The notes: generated from the letters alone by a model not told the origin. A DNA stretch of 64,000 bases from Zoogloea dura (GCF_012927165.1 NZ_JABBGA010000015.1:1-64000), one strand, 5' to 3'; shown: positions 38,208-47,101, counted from the first letter of the stretch. Translations and numbers: made by a program.

Positions 38208-38768
38208 ATGCCCAACATTCCAATCAGCCTCCCCGCTACGGAAAGAATCGTAATCCGCTCATTCACATCGGTCGATGCGCAGGCATTCTCGGCGGCGGCG
38301 AGGGAGTCTGTGGAAACCGTAAGCCCTTGGATGCCTTGGTGCAGCGCCTCCTTCAGTGAAGATAGCGCCCTTGAATGGTTCGCGGTCTGTGACCGGGAAC
38401 GAGAGGCTGCGCGCGCCTACGATATGGGTGTGTTTTGCCGGTCGTCCGGTGAGTTTCTGGGTGGGGCGAGCATCAATCAGCTTTCCCCTCATCATCGATA
38501 CGGCAACATTGGCTACTGGGTGCGCCAATCCAGGCAAGGCCAGGGCATCGCCAAACAGGTCGTCGCCACGTTATGCAGGTTTGGCTTTGGGCAGCTTGCC
38601 CTGTTCCGGCTCGAGATAGTCGTCGCCCTTGGCAATGTCGCGAGTGAAGCGGTTGCTATCGCCACCGGTGCAACCCGCGAGTGCGTGGCGCGCAATCGCG
38701 TGTTCCTTCACGGACGGCCCGCCGATGCCCACGTTTTTTCGCTTACCCCAGATGACGTGGCTGGCTGA
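38208..38768 (+). CDS. GNAT-family N-acetyltransferase, RimJ/RimL type
   Basis: 186 residues with the GNAT fold: beta1 RIVIRSFTS, the conserved NIGYWVRQSRQGQGIAKQVV segment carrying the acetyl-CoA binding Q/R-x-x-G-x-G/A signature, then EIVVALGNVASEAVA. Such enzymes acetylate protein N-termini or small molecules. The end deviates from typical RimJ/L (missing the usual HG.. and W motifs after LHGR), so substrate is open. Flanked on both sides by REP-like palindromes, which isolates it as a single-gene unit. Confidence 0.83.
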   Translation: MPNIPISLPATERIVIRSFTSVDAQAFSAAARESVETVSPWMPWCSASFSEDSALEWFAVCDREREAARAYDMGVFCRSSGEFLGGASINQLSPHHRYGNIGYWVRQSRQGQGIAKQVVATLCRFGFGQLALFRLEIVVALGNVASEAVAIATGATRECVARNRVFLHGRPADAHVFSLTPDDVAG

Positions 38769-38807
38769 CAGGTCAGGCAAGCAAACAGGCAATTTCTGTG
38801 CAGCCAA

Positions 38808-39000
38808 GTAGGTCGGGTTAGCGCAGCGTAACCCGACACTCCCCGAGCACTATCGACGCGCCATCCTTCTCAGCGGCACGGTCTTCTTTCCCATGGTGAC
38901 GGAGCATCACCGGCCTGACATGATTCAATGTCCTTGAAGGCATCGGACATGAGTGGGTCGGGCCATGCGATGTCGGGTTACGCTGCGCTAACCCGACCTA
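38808..39000. repeat. paired REP-like element, diverged copy
   Basis: Two inverted hairpins, 38808-38837 (GTAGGTCGGGTTAGCGCAGC...) and 38972-39000 (GTCGGGTTACGCTGCG...), bracket about 135 bases. The inner sequence shares only its edges (GCGCCAT and GAGTGGGTCGGGCCATGCGATG) with the two copies further on. It fills the 315-base gap between GNAT and methyltransferase genes. Confidence 0.78.
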
Positions 39001-39083
39001 AGGGGCTCAGGAACTCGACCAGCCATTTCCCCACCACCTCCCCACCCACCACATCACCTTCCCATCACCAGCCAACCCATACC

Positions 39084-39839
39084 ATGGACATCCCACGCAT
39101 ATTCAACATCACAGAAAGCGCACACCGCATCCATAACCCCTTCACCGCCGACAAGTTCGCCACCCTCGGTGAGGCCTTGCGCCTGGAGCCGGGCGAGCGT
39201 GTCCTGGATCTGGGCAGCGGCTCGGGTGAGATGCTGTGTACCTGGGCACGCGACTACGGCGTTGTCGGCACAGGTGTCGACATGAGCCAGTTGTTCAGCG
39301 CGCAGGCCAGGCGGCGCGCGGAGGAGCTGGGGGTGGCGGATCGTGTGGAGTTCATCCATGGCGATGCGGCGGGCTACGTCTCCGGGGAGAAGGTTGGCGT
39401 GGCGGCCTGTGTCGGGGCGACCTGGATTGCCGGAGGTGTCGCCGGCACCATCGAACTCCTGGCGCAGAGCCTGCGCCCCGGGGGCATCATCCTGATCGGT
39501 GAGCCTTACTGGCGCCAGCTTCCGCCTACCGAGGAAGTGGCCAGGGGATGCATGGCCGGCTCGATCTCCGACTTTCTTGTGCTGCCGGAACTGATCGCTT
39601 CGTTTGGACGCCTGGGCTATGAGCTTGTCGAGATGGTGCTGGCCAACCAGGACGGCTGGGACAGGTACGAGGCGGCCAAATGGCTCACCATGCGCCGCTG
39701 GCTCGAGGCCAATCCCGATGATGAGCTGGCCCAGGAGGTGCAATCCATGCTGGCGTCGGAGCCCGTGCGCTACGCGACTTACACGCGCGAATATATGGGT
39801 TGGGGCGTGTTCGCGCTGATGCCGCGGCAGCTCAAGTAG
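39084..39839 (+). CDS. SAM-dependent class I methyltransferase
   Basis: 251 residues: motif I VLDLGSGSGEM (near 41-51), acidic motif GTGVDMS (near 63-69), GDAAGY (near 94) and the motif after beta4, CVGATWIAGG. The Rossmann-type SAM site is complete. Substrate unknown; the tail WLEANPDDELAQEVQ and YTREYMGWGVFALMPRQ resemble small-molecule methyltransferases. The TAG stop (39837-39839) lies inside the first bases of a REP-like element, so that element has inserted at or moved with the 3' end. Confidence 0.85.
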   Translation: MDIPRIFNITESAHRIHNPFTADKFATLGEALRLEPGERVLDLGSGSGEMLCTWARDYGVVGTGVDMSQLFSAQARRRAEELGVADRVEFIHGDAAGYVSGEKVGVAACVGATWIAGGVAGTIELLAQSLRPGGIILIGEPYWRQLPPTEEVARGCMAGSISDFLVLPELIASFGRLGYELVEMVLANQDGWDRYEAAKWLTMRRWLEANPDDELAQEVQSMLASEPVRYATYTREYMGWGVFALMPRQLK

Positions 39840-40002
39840 GTCGAGGTTCGCGCAGCGTAACCCGACATTCTCTATCTACAATCAATGCGCCATAACCCCC
39901 GCGGGTGCTATTGCCACTTTCATGCAAATCGTTGCCAACATGTTTGAGCACAAGCGGGACAGACCATACAATGTCGGGTTACGCTGCGCTAACCCGACCT
40001 AC
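39836..40002. repeat. paired REP-like element, copy A (167 bp)
   Basis: Outer hairpins at 39836-39866 and 39973-40002 in opposite orientation enclose a conserved core with CTATCTACAATCAA, GCGCCATA and TTTCATGCAAATCGTTGCC and GAGCACAAGCGG. Copy B at 43213-43378 has the same order and nearly the same length. Terminal inverted repeats, compact size and absence of genes recall a MITE or bacterial interspersed mosaic element. Confidence 0.85.
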
Positions 40003-40029
40003 GGGGCTGACAGATTGGAGAGGAAGGCG

Positions 40030-40383
40030 ATGTACATCGGAAAGCTGGCCAGGCTGGGCGGGGCGACGCCGCGGGCGATTCGGTTGTATGAATCCAGAGG
40101 CCTGATTCCCGCGCCGAGGCGCAAGGGAAAGTACCGGGTGTATTCGGACAAGGATCTGGTGCTCGTGCATATGATCCGGCGTGGCCAGGCCGTCGGGTTT
40201 GGCCTGGAGGAGATGAAGTGCCTGATTGAGCACAAGGCGCAGACAGATCAGTTTCCCCTGGACATCGCGAACGACCTCATCCGGGTGAAGCGGGCGCAGC
40301 TGCGCGAGGAAATGCAGCGACTGGCCGACCAGGATCGGCAACTGCTGGATCTGCATGAGGAGATAAACCGGACCTTCGGGTAG
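40030..40383 (+). CDS. MerR-family transcriptional regulator
   Basis: 117 residues: N-terminal winged helix-turn-helix (MYIGKLARLGGATPRAIRLYESRGL, residues 1-25) and YRVYSDKDLV wing, then a helical dimerisation arm with heptads. No metal-binding cysteines are present, so it is not a metal sensor of the MerR/CueR type. GAGAGGAAGG precedes the ATG. The target is unknown; it begins 28 bases after REP-like copy A and may control the EthD gene downstream. Confidence 0.88.
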   Translation: MYIGKLARLGGATPRAIRLYESRGLIPAPRRKGKYRVYSDKDLVLVHMIRRGQAVGFGLEEMKCLIEHKAQTDQFPLDIANDLIRVKRAQLREEMQRLADQDRQLLDLHEEINRTFG

Positions 40384-40471
40384 CAGGCCGGGTTTGCCTG
40401 GCGCCGGCGCTTGACCTTGTCCCTTGGGGCAAGGTTTAGCATCGCACGCTCCTTACCGCCCCGAGGCTCTC

Positions 40472-40795
40472 ATGATCAAGGTCACCATCCTGTACCCAAA
40501 CATCCAGGGCTCACGATTCGACCATTCCTACTACCTCGAGACCCACATGCCGATGTCCATCGGGCTGCTCGGCGCGCATCCTGGCTTCAAGGGGGTATCG
40601 GTCGAGCGTGGGCTCGGCGGAGCGGAGCCGGGGTCGCCTCCGGCCTACCTCGCCCTGTGCCACTTTCTGTTCGACTCCGTCGAGGACTTTCTGGCGGCCT
40701 TCATGCCCCACGCGGCCCTGCTGCAGGGCGACATGCCGAACTACACGGATATCGAGCCCGTCATCCAGTTCAATGAAGTGCTGATGGCGCGTTAA
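40472..40795 (+). CDS. EthD-family small dimeric alpha/beta-barrel protein
   Basis: 107 residues: MIKVTILYPNIQGSRFDHSYYLETHMPM carries the EthD motif with HYxxxH-like YYLETHMP, and the C-terminal half has FDSVEDFLAAF. Members are ferredoxin-like dimers associated with ether or aromatic catabolism and polyketide cyclisation. Here it stands next to a MerR regulator and a histidine kinase, with no oxygenase, so a role cannot be assigned. Confidence 0.85.
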   Translation: MIKVTILYPNIQGSRFDHSYYLETHMPMSIGLLGAHPGFKGVSVERGLGGAEPGSPPAYLALCHFLFDSVEDFLAAFMPHAALLQGDMPNYTDIEPVIQFNEVLMAR

Positions 40796-40969
40796 CCCGC
40801 GGCAACCCGGCACGGGCCATTCGCCGCGGAAGATGAAGAGCCAGGCCTGCGGGCGGTGCGTGGGTTGCATCGATGAGGAACGGAAGGCGCCGGCACCTGC
40901 CCGGGTTGTACGCCCGGCGGCCCCTATGATGAAATAGCCCGTCTCTCATCACCCGGCGAATCCGGCTCC

Positions 40970-42478
40970 ATGATCAAGCTTGATGTTGGGACTGTCGGCT
41001 TTTCCGTGGCGATCGTGGCGCTGGCGCTGTGCTTCGTGATTCCGCGCGAGCGTTCGACATGCTCGGGAGATCTGGCGAAGGCGGGCGAGGCGCGCTTCTG
41101 GTTCTTCGTGCTGAGCTGCGCCTGCTATGGCTCGGGCCTGCTCGCCATCATCCACCGCGGGATGATCCCTGCCGGGTGGGCGGTGCTGGGTGGCAACTTC
41201 CTGGTGATTCTGGCGGCGGTGGCCCTGCATGCGGCGATCAGCACGATCGTGGGGCGCCCGCTCATGCCCAGGCTCTACGGCCTGCTGCTGGCGGCTTATC
41301 TCCTGTTCCAGTCCTACTACCTGTTTGTCGAGGACGACATCAATACGCGGATCGCCGTGATCGCGCTGGTGCGCGTGCCGCTGTTTGCGCATCTGGCCTA
41401 CTGCCTGCATCGGGCCCGACAAACCCGGCCCTCCCTCGGGCTGGCGCTGATGGAGGGGGTCTTGCTGGTGTGGGTGTTCCTGCTCCTGCACCGCGCGATC
41501 GTTGCCTTGCTGCACCTGGACCACGTGGTGACCTTTGTGAGCCACACCGGCTTCCAGTCGATCTACGTTGCCGCGCCCGGGCTTGGCTACATCCTGCTGG
41601 TGCTCGCGCTGTACCGCATCGATACCGAGGCGATGCTGGGCGACCTGACCAGCAGCAACCGCGAGCTGCTCAAACACCAGCATCACCTGGAAGAGATCGT
41701 CGACGAGCGCACGCACGCCCTGAGCCGGGCCAAGGATGCGGCGGAGACGGCCAATATTGCGAAGAGCGCCTTCGTGAGCAACATGAGCCACGAGATGCGC
41801 ACCCCGCTGCACCAGATCGCCGGGCTGGCCCAGCTGATCAAGCGCGACCCGCTGACGGAGAAGCAATCGGAGCGCATGAACAAGCTGGAGGGCGCCTGCG
41901 GCAACCTGACGCGGATGGTAGACGCGGTGCTCGAATTCTCGCGGCTGGAAGCCGGGAAATTCGATTTCCCCGAGGCGCCGCTGGATCTCGACGCCCTCGT
42001 CCGCGATACGGCGGCAGCCGTCGAATCCCTGGCCCTGGCAAAGCAGCTGGTCCTGGTCATCGATGTCGGCCCCCTGCCGGCCGGCCTGCGGGGCGATGCG
42101 GAGCACATCCGCACGGCGCTGCTCAACTACCTGATGAACGCGATCCGCTTCACCCAGCAAGGCCGGGTCTCGGTCCGCGTCCGGGTGATGGAGGAGAACC
42201 CGGCGGATGCCCTGGTCCGCTTCGACGTGGAAGACACGGGCATCGGCATCGCCTCCGAAGACCAGGACCGCCTGTTCCGGCTCTTCGAGCAGGTCGACAA
42301 CTCATCCACCCGGCAATACGGCGGCGTCGGCGCCGGGCTGGCCCTGACCCGCAAGATCGCGCAGCTGATGGGCGGCGATGCCGGCTGCAGCAGCCGGCTG
42401 GGTGAAGGGAGTGATTTCTGGTTTGTCGTCCGGCTGGCGAGAGCGCGCGGCCAACAAACGGCAGATCACGCGGAGTGA
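40970..42478 (+). CDS. 7-TM-type membrane sensor histidine kinase
   Basis: 502 residues. About seven hydrophobic helices fill residues 5-215 with no large periplasmic loop, followed by a coiled coil and HisKA with NMSHEMRTPLHQIAGLA (His near 273) and a HATPase domain (DTGIGIASEDQDRLF, VGAGLALTRKIAQLMGG). GVGAGLAL replaces the usual GTGLGL. No receiver domain, unlike the two hybrid kinases at 5-11 kb, and no response-regulator gene is adjacent, so it is an orphan kinase. Signal may be membrane-linked. Confidence 0.88.
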   Translation: MIKLDVGTVGFSVAIVALALCFVIPRERSTCSGDLAKAGEARFWFFVLSCACYGSGLLAIIHRGMIPAGWAVLGGNFLVILAAVALHAAISTIVGRPLMPRLYGLLLAAYLLFQSYYLFVEDDINTRIAVIALVRVPLFAHLAYCLHRARQTRPSLGLALMEGVLLVWVFLLLHRAIVALLHLDHVVTFVSHTGFQSIYVAAPGLGYILLVLALYRIDTEAMLGDLTSSNRELLKHQHHLEEIVDERTHALSRAKDAAETANIAKSAFVSNMSHEMRTPLHQIAGLAQLIKRDPLTEKQSERMNKLEGACGNLTRMVDAVLEFSRLEAGKFDFPEAPLDLDALVRDTAAAVESLALAKQLVLVIDVGPLPAGLRGDAEHIRTALLNYLMNAIRFTQQGRVSVRVRVMEENPADALVRFDVEDTGIGIASEDQDRLFRLFEQVDNSSTRQYGGVGAGLALTRKIAQLMGGDAGCSSRLGEGSDFWFVVRLARARGQQTADHAE

Positions 42479-42511
42479 CGAACCCTTGGTCCGGCTTGCC
42501 TGGTGCACCAG

Positions 42512-43183
42512 TCAACGCATTCGCAGCCGCCATGCAGTTATATACACCCACAGCGTCAGCACTCCCGAGGCGAGTCGTTCGTAAAGGCCGGTGTAGGCAT
42601 GCGTGGCTTCGCTCTCCAACATCAGTACCAGAAAGATCAGGCCGGCAGATCCGGATACAAGGGAGTAGGCACTGAGCGGCCGTAGCCTTGGTGCGCGGCG
42701 AAAAAGAAGGGTGCCGAGCAGCGCGGCGGCGGCAAGCGCCAGAAAGGCACAGGTCGCCGACAGGCTGTGCAGCCGCTGGCTGAGGACTTCCGGTGCGGCA
42801 CAGCCCGGTTCGCAGGAGAAGACTCCCGCGCCGATGCGGCCGATGCCGTCCACCGCAATGAGCACGGCAACGAGCAACGTCAGCCGGGGACGCGCGCTGC
42901 TACGGGCCAGCGTGGCGTGAAATGCCGCCGCATAGCCGACGATCAGCACTCCGCTGGCAACGAAACCACCAAAGCGCATGAGCGTCCCGGTTGAGCTGCC
43001 GCGTTCGCCGAGTTCGCTGATGTACTGGCTGACATGGTCGAAGCCCGGACGCAGTTCGCCGGCAAGAATGATCACCGCCGCCCAGAGGACGGGAGCGGCA
43101 AGGCCGCAGAGAAGGCCGGCGCCGCGCCACTGCCGTGCCGCCCGGGCTTCGTCCGGAATCTCCTGCCAGGAAACGCGTTTCAC
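42512..43183 (-). CDS. DUF998-family membrane protein
   Basis: About 223 residues with six predicted helices. The segment GFDHVSQYISELGERGSSTGTLM in the first loop is the DUF998 hallmark, and SCEPGC (a cysteine pair on an outer loop) precedes the fourth helix. The GTG at 43183 behind a perfect AGGAGGGG is the likely start; an ATG 18 bases upstream would lie before that ribosome site. Function unknown in the family. It diverges from REP-like copy B. Confidence 0.85.
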   Translation of the reverse strand: MKRVSWQEIPDEARAARQWRGAGLLCGLAAPVLWAAVIILAGELRPGFDHVSQYISELGERGSSTGTLMRFGGFVASGVLIVGYAAAFHATLARSSARPRLTLLVAVLIAVDGIGRIGAGVFSCEPGCAAPEVLSQRLHSLSATCAFLALAAAALLGTLLFRRAPRLRPLSAYSLVSGSAGLIFLVLMLESEATHAYTGLYERLASGVLTLWVYITAWRLRMR

Positions 43184-43212
43184 CGTCTGCCCCTCCTGCA
43201 TTGGCCAGCCGA

Positions 43213-43378
43213 GTAGGTCGGGTTAGCGCAGCGTAACCCGACATCCCCTATCTACAATCAACATGCCATACCCCCCGGTGGAGCTATGGTTGCTTTCATG
43301 CAAATCGTTGCCGACGTGTTTGAGCACGAGCGGAACAGATCAGGCGGTGTCGGGTTACGCTGCGCCAACCCGACCTAC
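43213..43378. repeat. paired REP-like element, copy B (166 bp)
   Basis: Hairpins at 43213-43242 and 43349-43378 in opposite orientation with the same inner blocks as copy A (CTATCTACAATCAA, GCCATA, TTTCATGCAAATCGTTGCC, GAGCACGAGCGG). It fills the gap between the DUF998 and thioesterase genes. Confidence 0.85.
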
Positions 43379-43405
43379 GGGACTGTCCTGGGCCTCGCCC
43401 TGGGT

Positions 43406-43864
43406 CTATTTCTCGGTCCTGCCGTGCATGACCATGATGGTCTGCTGCATCAGCGCGCACAGCGACTCCTTGCCATCCTTCACCGCGAAGACCTCTGCCC
43501 GGGTCACGATCAGCGTCCGCCCGGAGCGGACGACTTCGCCGCGAGCGATGAGCTTCTCGCCGTCGGCGGGCGCCATCAGGTTCATCTTGTACTCGACGGT
43601 CAGTACCGACGCGCTGGGGGGCACCATGGTCATTGCGGCATAGCCGGCGGCGGAGTCGGCGATCATGCCGACCACACCCCCATGCACGAAGCCATGCTGC
43701 TGCTCCACGCCGTGCCAGTGAGGCAGGTGGATCTCGGTGCGGCCGTGCTCAACAAGCGGCAGCGTCGCCTGGATGAGGTGCATGGCGTTCTGCCGGTCAA
43801 AGCTCTCGCGAACGCGATCAGCAAAATGGGGATCAGATGCGTGTGCCACGCCTGGAGGCTCCAT
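43406..43864 (-). CDS. PaaI-family hotdog thioesterase
   Basis: 152 residues with the hotdog fold. Motif HWHGVEQQHGFVHGGVVGMIADSAAG contains the catalytic H-G-G-x-x-x-x-x-D/A region (HGGVVGMIADSA) of PaaI/DUF4442 thioesterases. It hydrolyses acyl- or aroyl-CoA esters; exact substrate unknown. No phenylacetate genes are near. Confidence 0.85.
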   Translation of the reverse strand: MEPPGVAHASDPHFADRVRESFDRQNAMHLIQATLPLVEHGRTEIHLPHWHGVEQQHGFVHGGVVGMIADSAAGYAAMTMVPPSASVLTVEYKMNLMAPADGEKLIARGEVVRSGRTLIVTRAEVFAVKDGKESLCALMQQTIMVMHGRTEK

Positions 43865-43995
43865 GGAAGAGGTGTCCCGTCATTAGACTTCATGAATCAG
43901 AGCCGTACAAATCAGGATGTCTGCAAATTTCTGCCCGAGCACCGTCGGCTGGACTGGAAGCACAAGAGCGCAGGCCGACTCAGCGTCGTCATCGC

Positions 43996-45453
43996 TCAAC
44001 GGCACGCAGGCGATGCCTGCACCGCCTTCACCAACCTCTGCACACACTCCACGATCATCCCCTCCTCCAGATTTCCGTAACCCAGCACCAGCCCGTTGCA
44101 GGTCACCGGGGCCCGTGTGTAGTGGGCCAGCGCGCGCAGGCCCAGCCCCAGCGCGGCGGCATGGGTGGCGACGTCGGTGTCGCGTATCCCTTGGGGCAGC
44201 CACATCACCAGGTGCAGGCCGGCGTCGCCGCCCGAGAGCTCCAGGGACGGGCCGAAGGCTTCTCTCAGGGCGCTGCGCAGGGCGAGCTGCCGCGCGGCGT
44301 AGCGTGCGCGCATGCGGCGCAGGTGGGTGGTGTAGTGGCCGCGCTGGATGAAGTCGGCGAGGGCGCGCTGTTCGATCCCCTGCCCGGCGCGTGTGGCCTG
44401 GCTGGTGGCGCGGGCGAAATCGGCGGCAATGGCGTGGGGCAGCACGAGGTAGCCGAGGCGCAGGCCGGGATACAGCGTCTTGCTGAAGGTGCCGGCGTAG
44501 ACGACCGGCGCGTCGGCCTGCAGGCCGAACAAGGCGGGGGGCGCCGGGCCGGCGCGGCGGAATTCGCTGTCGTAGTCATCCTCGATGATCCAGGCGCCAG
44601 CCCGGCGGGCCCGCTCGATCAGCGCGAGACGCCGTGGCAGGGACATGACGCGGCCGGTGGGGTACTGGTGCGAGGGGGTGATCATGATCAGCCGCGGCGG
44701 GTGCTCGCGCCAGTCGCCCTCGCCGGGGGCCAGCCCTTCGGCATCGACCGGCACATCGTGCACGCGCAGCCCTGCCAGGTCGAATGCGACGCGGGCGGCG
44801 AAATAGCCGGGGTTCTCGGCCCAGATGGTGTCGCCGTGGTCCCCCAGCAGCCGGGCGCAGAGGTCCAGGGCCGCCTGTGTTCCGCTCGTGATGACGACCT
44901 GCGAGGCGTCCACCGCCAGGCCGCGCACGGTGGTGAGGTAGCCGGCCACCGCCTCGCGCAATGCCGGGTCGCCACCGCGGGCGGCATAGCCGAGCTGGCG
45001 CCAGCCGGCATCGAGCCAGGCGCGCTCCAGGCAGGCGCGCCAGCTGCGGAAGGGAAAGGCGCCGTAGTCCGGCGTGCCGGGCGCAAACGGCAGCACCGCC
45101 GCTTCGCGCGCGGGCTCCGGCTGCAATGCGGCAGCGGCACGCTGGGAGAGGTGCAAGGGCGCTGCCGGCGTATCCCGGCTGCCGGCTGGCGCGGCCGCCC
45201 GCCCGGGCAGCGACGCCACCCGCGTGCCCTGGCGATCAGCCAGCAGGCAGCCCTCGGCGAGCAGCTGCTCATAGGCAAACAGCACCGTGTTGCGGGCGAT
45301 CTTCAGCGACGACGCCAGGCTCCGGCTGGCGGGGAGGCGCGTGCCGGAGGCGAGACGGCCAGACAGGATGGCATCGCGCAGGCGGTGATAGAGCACGCGT
45401 TGCCGCGGCATGGTCTCGGGCAAAGGCGGGGCGAGCAGCCAGTCAAGCTCCAT
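43996..45453 (-). CDS. MocR/PdxR-type transcriptional regulator
   Basis: 485 residues: N-terminal GntR winged helix-turn-helix (about 10-80; LYHRLRDAILSGRLASGTRLPASRSLA and RNTVLFAYEQL), then an aminotransferase-fold domain (about 120-485) with the PLP-lysine motif TFSKTLYPGLRLGY (Lys near 318), EDDYDSEFR and NPGY. MocR regulators sense PLP or a PLP adduct. It diverges from a PNPOx-like gene, the classic arrangement, and a palindrome sits between the starts; likely target is that gene. Confidence 0.9.
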   Translation of the reverse strand: MELDWLLAPPLPETMPRQRVLYHRLRDAILSGRLASGTRLPASRSLASSLKIARNTVLFAYEQLLAEGCLLADRQGTRVASLPGRAAAPAGSRDTPAAPLHLSQRAAAALQPEPAREAAVLPFAPGTPDYGAFPFRSWRACLERAWLDAGWRQLGYAARGGDPALREAVAGYLTTVRGLAVDASQVVITSGTQAALDLCARLLGDHGDTIWAENPGYFAARVAFDLAGLRVHDVPVDAEGLAPGEGDWREHPPRLIMITPSHQYPTGRVMSLPRRLALIERARRAGAWIIEDDYDSEFRRAGPAPPALFGLQADAPVVYAGTFSKTLYPGLRLGYLVLPHAIAADFARATSQATRAGQGIEQRALADFIQRGHYTTHLRRMRARYAARQLALRSALREAFGPSLELSGGDAGLHLVMWLPQGIRDTDVATHAAALGLGLRALAHYTRAPVTCNGLVLGYGNLEEGMIVECVQRLVKAVQASPACR

Positions 45454-45475
45454 CGTGGCTCCATGGACAGTTCAT

Positions 45476-45491
45476 TTCGTGGAGCTACGAA
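45476..45491. promoter_or_regulatory. palindrome in MocR/PNPOx divergent region
   Basis: TTCGT-GGAGCT-ACGAA, a perfect 16-bp inverted repeat in the 94-base gap between the two divergent start codons. A related TGGCTCCA half-site lies just before it (45457-45464). Candidate MocR operator. Confidence 0.45.
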
Positions 45492-45547
45492 AGCTACCAT
45501 GCGCGCCCTAGAGTTCTGCCATCGAGACCCTCTGGAGCCCTGCCATC

Positions 45548-46228
45548 ATGCCCGCCACTGCCGCCCCTTCAGCCCGCACCCGTGTCCGCCGCAAGCCCGA
45601 GCGCGCGCGCTACGACGCCGAAGCGGTCAACGCCATCGTCGACGCGGCGGTGATCTGCAACGTCGCGTTTCAGCTCGACGGCGCGGTGCATGCCATCCCC
45701 ACTATTCATTGGCGGGAGGGCGAACACCTTTACATCCACGGCGCCAAGGCCTCGCGCATGCTCAAGGCGCTGATCGACGCGGAGGCCTGCATCACGATCG
45801 CCCTTGCCGATGGCCTGGTGCTGGCCCGCTCGGCCATGCACCACTCGATGAACTACCGCTCGGTGGTGGTCTATGGGCGCTTTGAGCTGCTCACCGACCC
45901 GCTTGAAAAGCAGCGCAGCCTGCAAGCCCTCATCGACGGCCTGTACCCCGGCCGCTGGGACACGCTGCGCCCAATCTCCGACAAGGAGCTGAACGCCACC
46001 AGCGTGCTGCGGATTCCGCTCACCGAGGCATCGGCCAAGGTGCGCGACAGCGGGGTGAAGGATGATGAAGAGGATCTGGCCTGGCCCGCCTGGGCCGGCG
46101 TCATCCCCCTGGGCACGGAGCTCGGCACGCCACGCGCCGAGGCAGACAGCGTGGTGAGCACGGTGCCACCCACTCGCTTTGGCAGCCCGCGCGACGGGCA
46201 CGGCGGCCACCGGCGAGCCCCCCGCTGA
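45548..46228 (+). CDS. pyridoxamine 5'-phosphate oxidase-like flavin-binding protein
   Basis: 226 residues. The central domain (about 25-180) has the split-barrel pattern of DUF/Pfam pyridox_ox_2 proteins: AVHAIPTIHWREGEHLYIHG, ARSAMHHSMNYRSVVVYG, and the C-terminal RIPLTEASAKVR. These bind FMN or F420 and reduce small substrates; a role in pyridoxal salvage or detoxification is inferred from the divergent MocR regulator. The tail after about 195 is low-complexity and charged. Confidence 0.85.
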   Translation: MPATAAPSARTRVRRKPERARYDAEAVNAIVDAAVICNVAFQLDGAVHAIPTIHWREGEHLYIHGAKASRMLKALIDAEACITIALADGLVLARSAMHHSMNYRSVVVYGRFELLTDPLEKQRSLQALIDGLYPGRWDTLRPISDKELNATSVLRIPLTEASAKVRDSGVKDDEEDLAWPAWAGVIPLGTELGTPRAEADSVVSTVPPTRFGSPRDGHGGHRRAPR

Positions 46229-46346
46229 CCGCCACAGGGTGTCAGCCAGACGTCTGGCGATCGCTGCCAGACCTCTCGCAGCGGCAGCCAGGCATCACCC
46301 AGCTCCTGCCACTCCCGACGCCTGGCAGGAAGTCCGATGGATAGCG

Positions 46347-46627
46347 ATGGATAGCGATCTCAAGACAAAGTACCGGGATTCGAGGCTATACGAGTACGCC
46401 GAAGGTCGGGCGAAAAAGCCCATTCATTACCTGCTTCTGATCAGCGCAAGCACGCTGTCCGACGCCGGCTTCTCCAGCAATCGCGCCCTGGTCTTCGACG
46501 TGGGCTACGAACTGTGGCCCGGCCTGATCGCCTCCTTCATGGCCGGCACACCGCCCAGGGCGCGATCAAGGCCGACATCCAGCTCAATCCAAGCATCGTC
46601 AGCGCAGGCCTGGGCTGGAGGTGCTGA
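46347..46627 (+). pseudogene. decayed coding fragments, including OmpW 3' end
   Basis: In frame from 46347 a recognisable peptide (DLKTKYRDSRLYEYAEGRAK) of unknown origin runs into VFDVGYELWPGLIASF; after a frameshift near 46557 the sequence continues GAIKADIQLNPSIVSAGL ending GWRC-stop at 46625-46627, closely resembling the C-terminus of OmpW outer-membrane proteins. The gene is broken and incomplete at the front. Confidence 0.6.
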
Positions 46628-46672
46628 AGCCACTTACGGGGTGAGCGGAGGCAATCTCACTGCTCGGTGCCG

Positions 46673-46906
46673 TGCGAGTTGGTGGGCCAAGCGGTCAGTC
46701 AGCATCTCTATCCAGAACGGATCGACATCCTGGCGCAGGATGCCCGCATCGCCAGTCGACCCCGCAACTTCAGTCGGCAGCAAACACGCTACGACTGACA
46801 GCGCTACATTCTGCTGATTGAAAGCAAGCCGGGAGCCTTGAGAAACGGTGCGCCATTTGACGACATGCCGGGGCGGCACAGACGTGCTGAGTTGCTTGCG
46901 TGGATC
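46673..46906 (+). pseudogene. IS21-family IstA transposase remnant
   Basis: A single frame reads CELVGQAVSQHLYPERIDIL ... QTRYD-stop-QRYILLIESKPGALRNGAPFDDMP, the C-terminal region of IstA. The usual Trp codon in DWQHY is TGA here (46796-46798). No IstB, terminal repeats or N-terminal half are visible, so it is a degraded insertion-sequence fragment next to the broken OmpW gene. The rest of the 46229-47101 gap shows nothing further. Confidence 0.75.
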
Positions 46907-47101
46907 GGATCCTCCTGGGGAAAAGCACGCGATCAGATAACGCTAGAAAGATCCCCCGACACCGTCCGTTCGGTGTCGAACACAGAACGCCCATCAGGCA
47001 AGCAGACGGCCTGGGTACGGTCCCGCACCGACAGCCCTGCCCACGCCGTCTAGCGTGAAACGGTTTTCCCGACACCGCTTCACAACGCCAAGGAGCCCAC
47101 C

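Noticed and set aside
38140-40005. GTCGGGTTACGC palindromes as additional attC sites
   Set aside because: They lack RYYYAAC/GTTRRRY cores at their ends and have no extrahelical base; they occur as inverted pairs, like REP elements.
46940-46985. CGACACCG/CGGTGTCG hairpin as a terminator
   Set aside because: No T-run and no intact gene upstream; likely part of decayed sequence.
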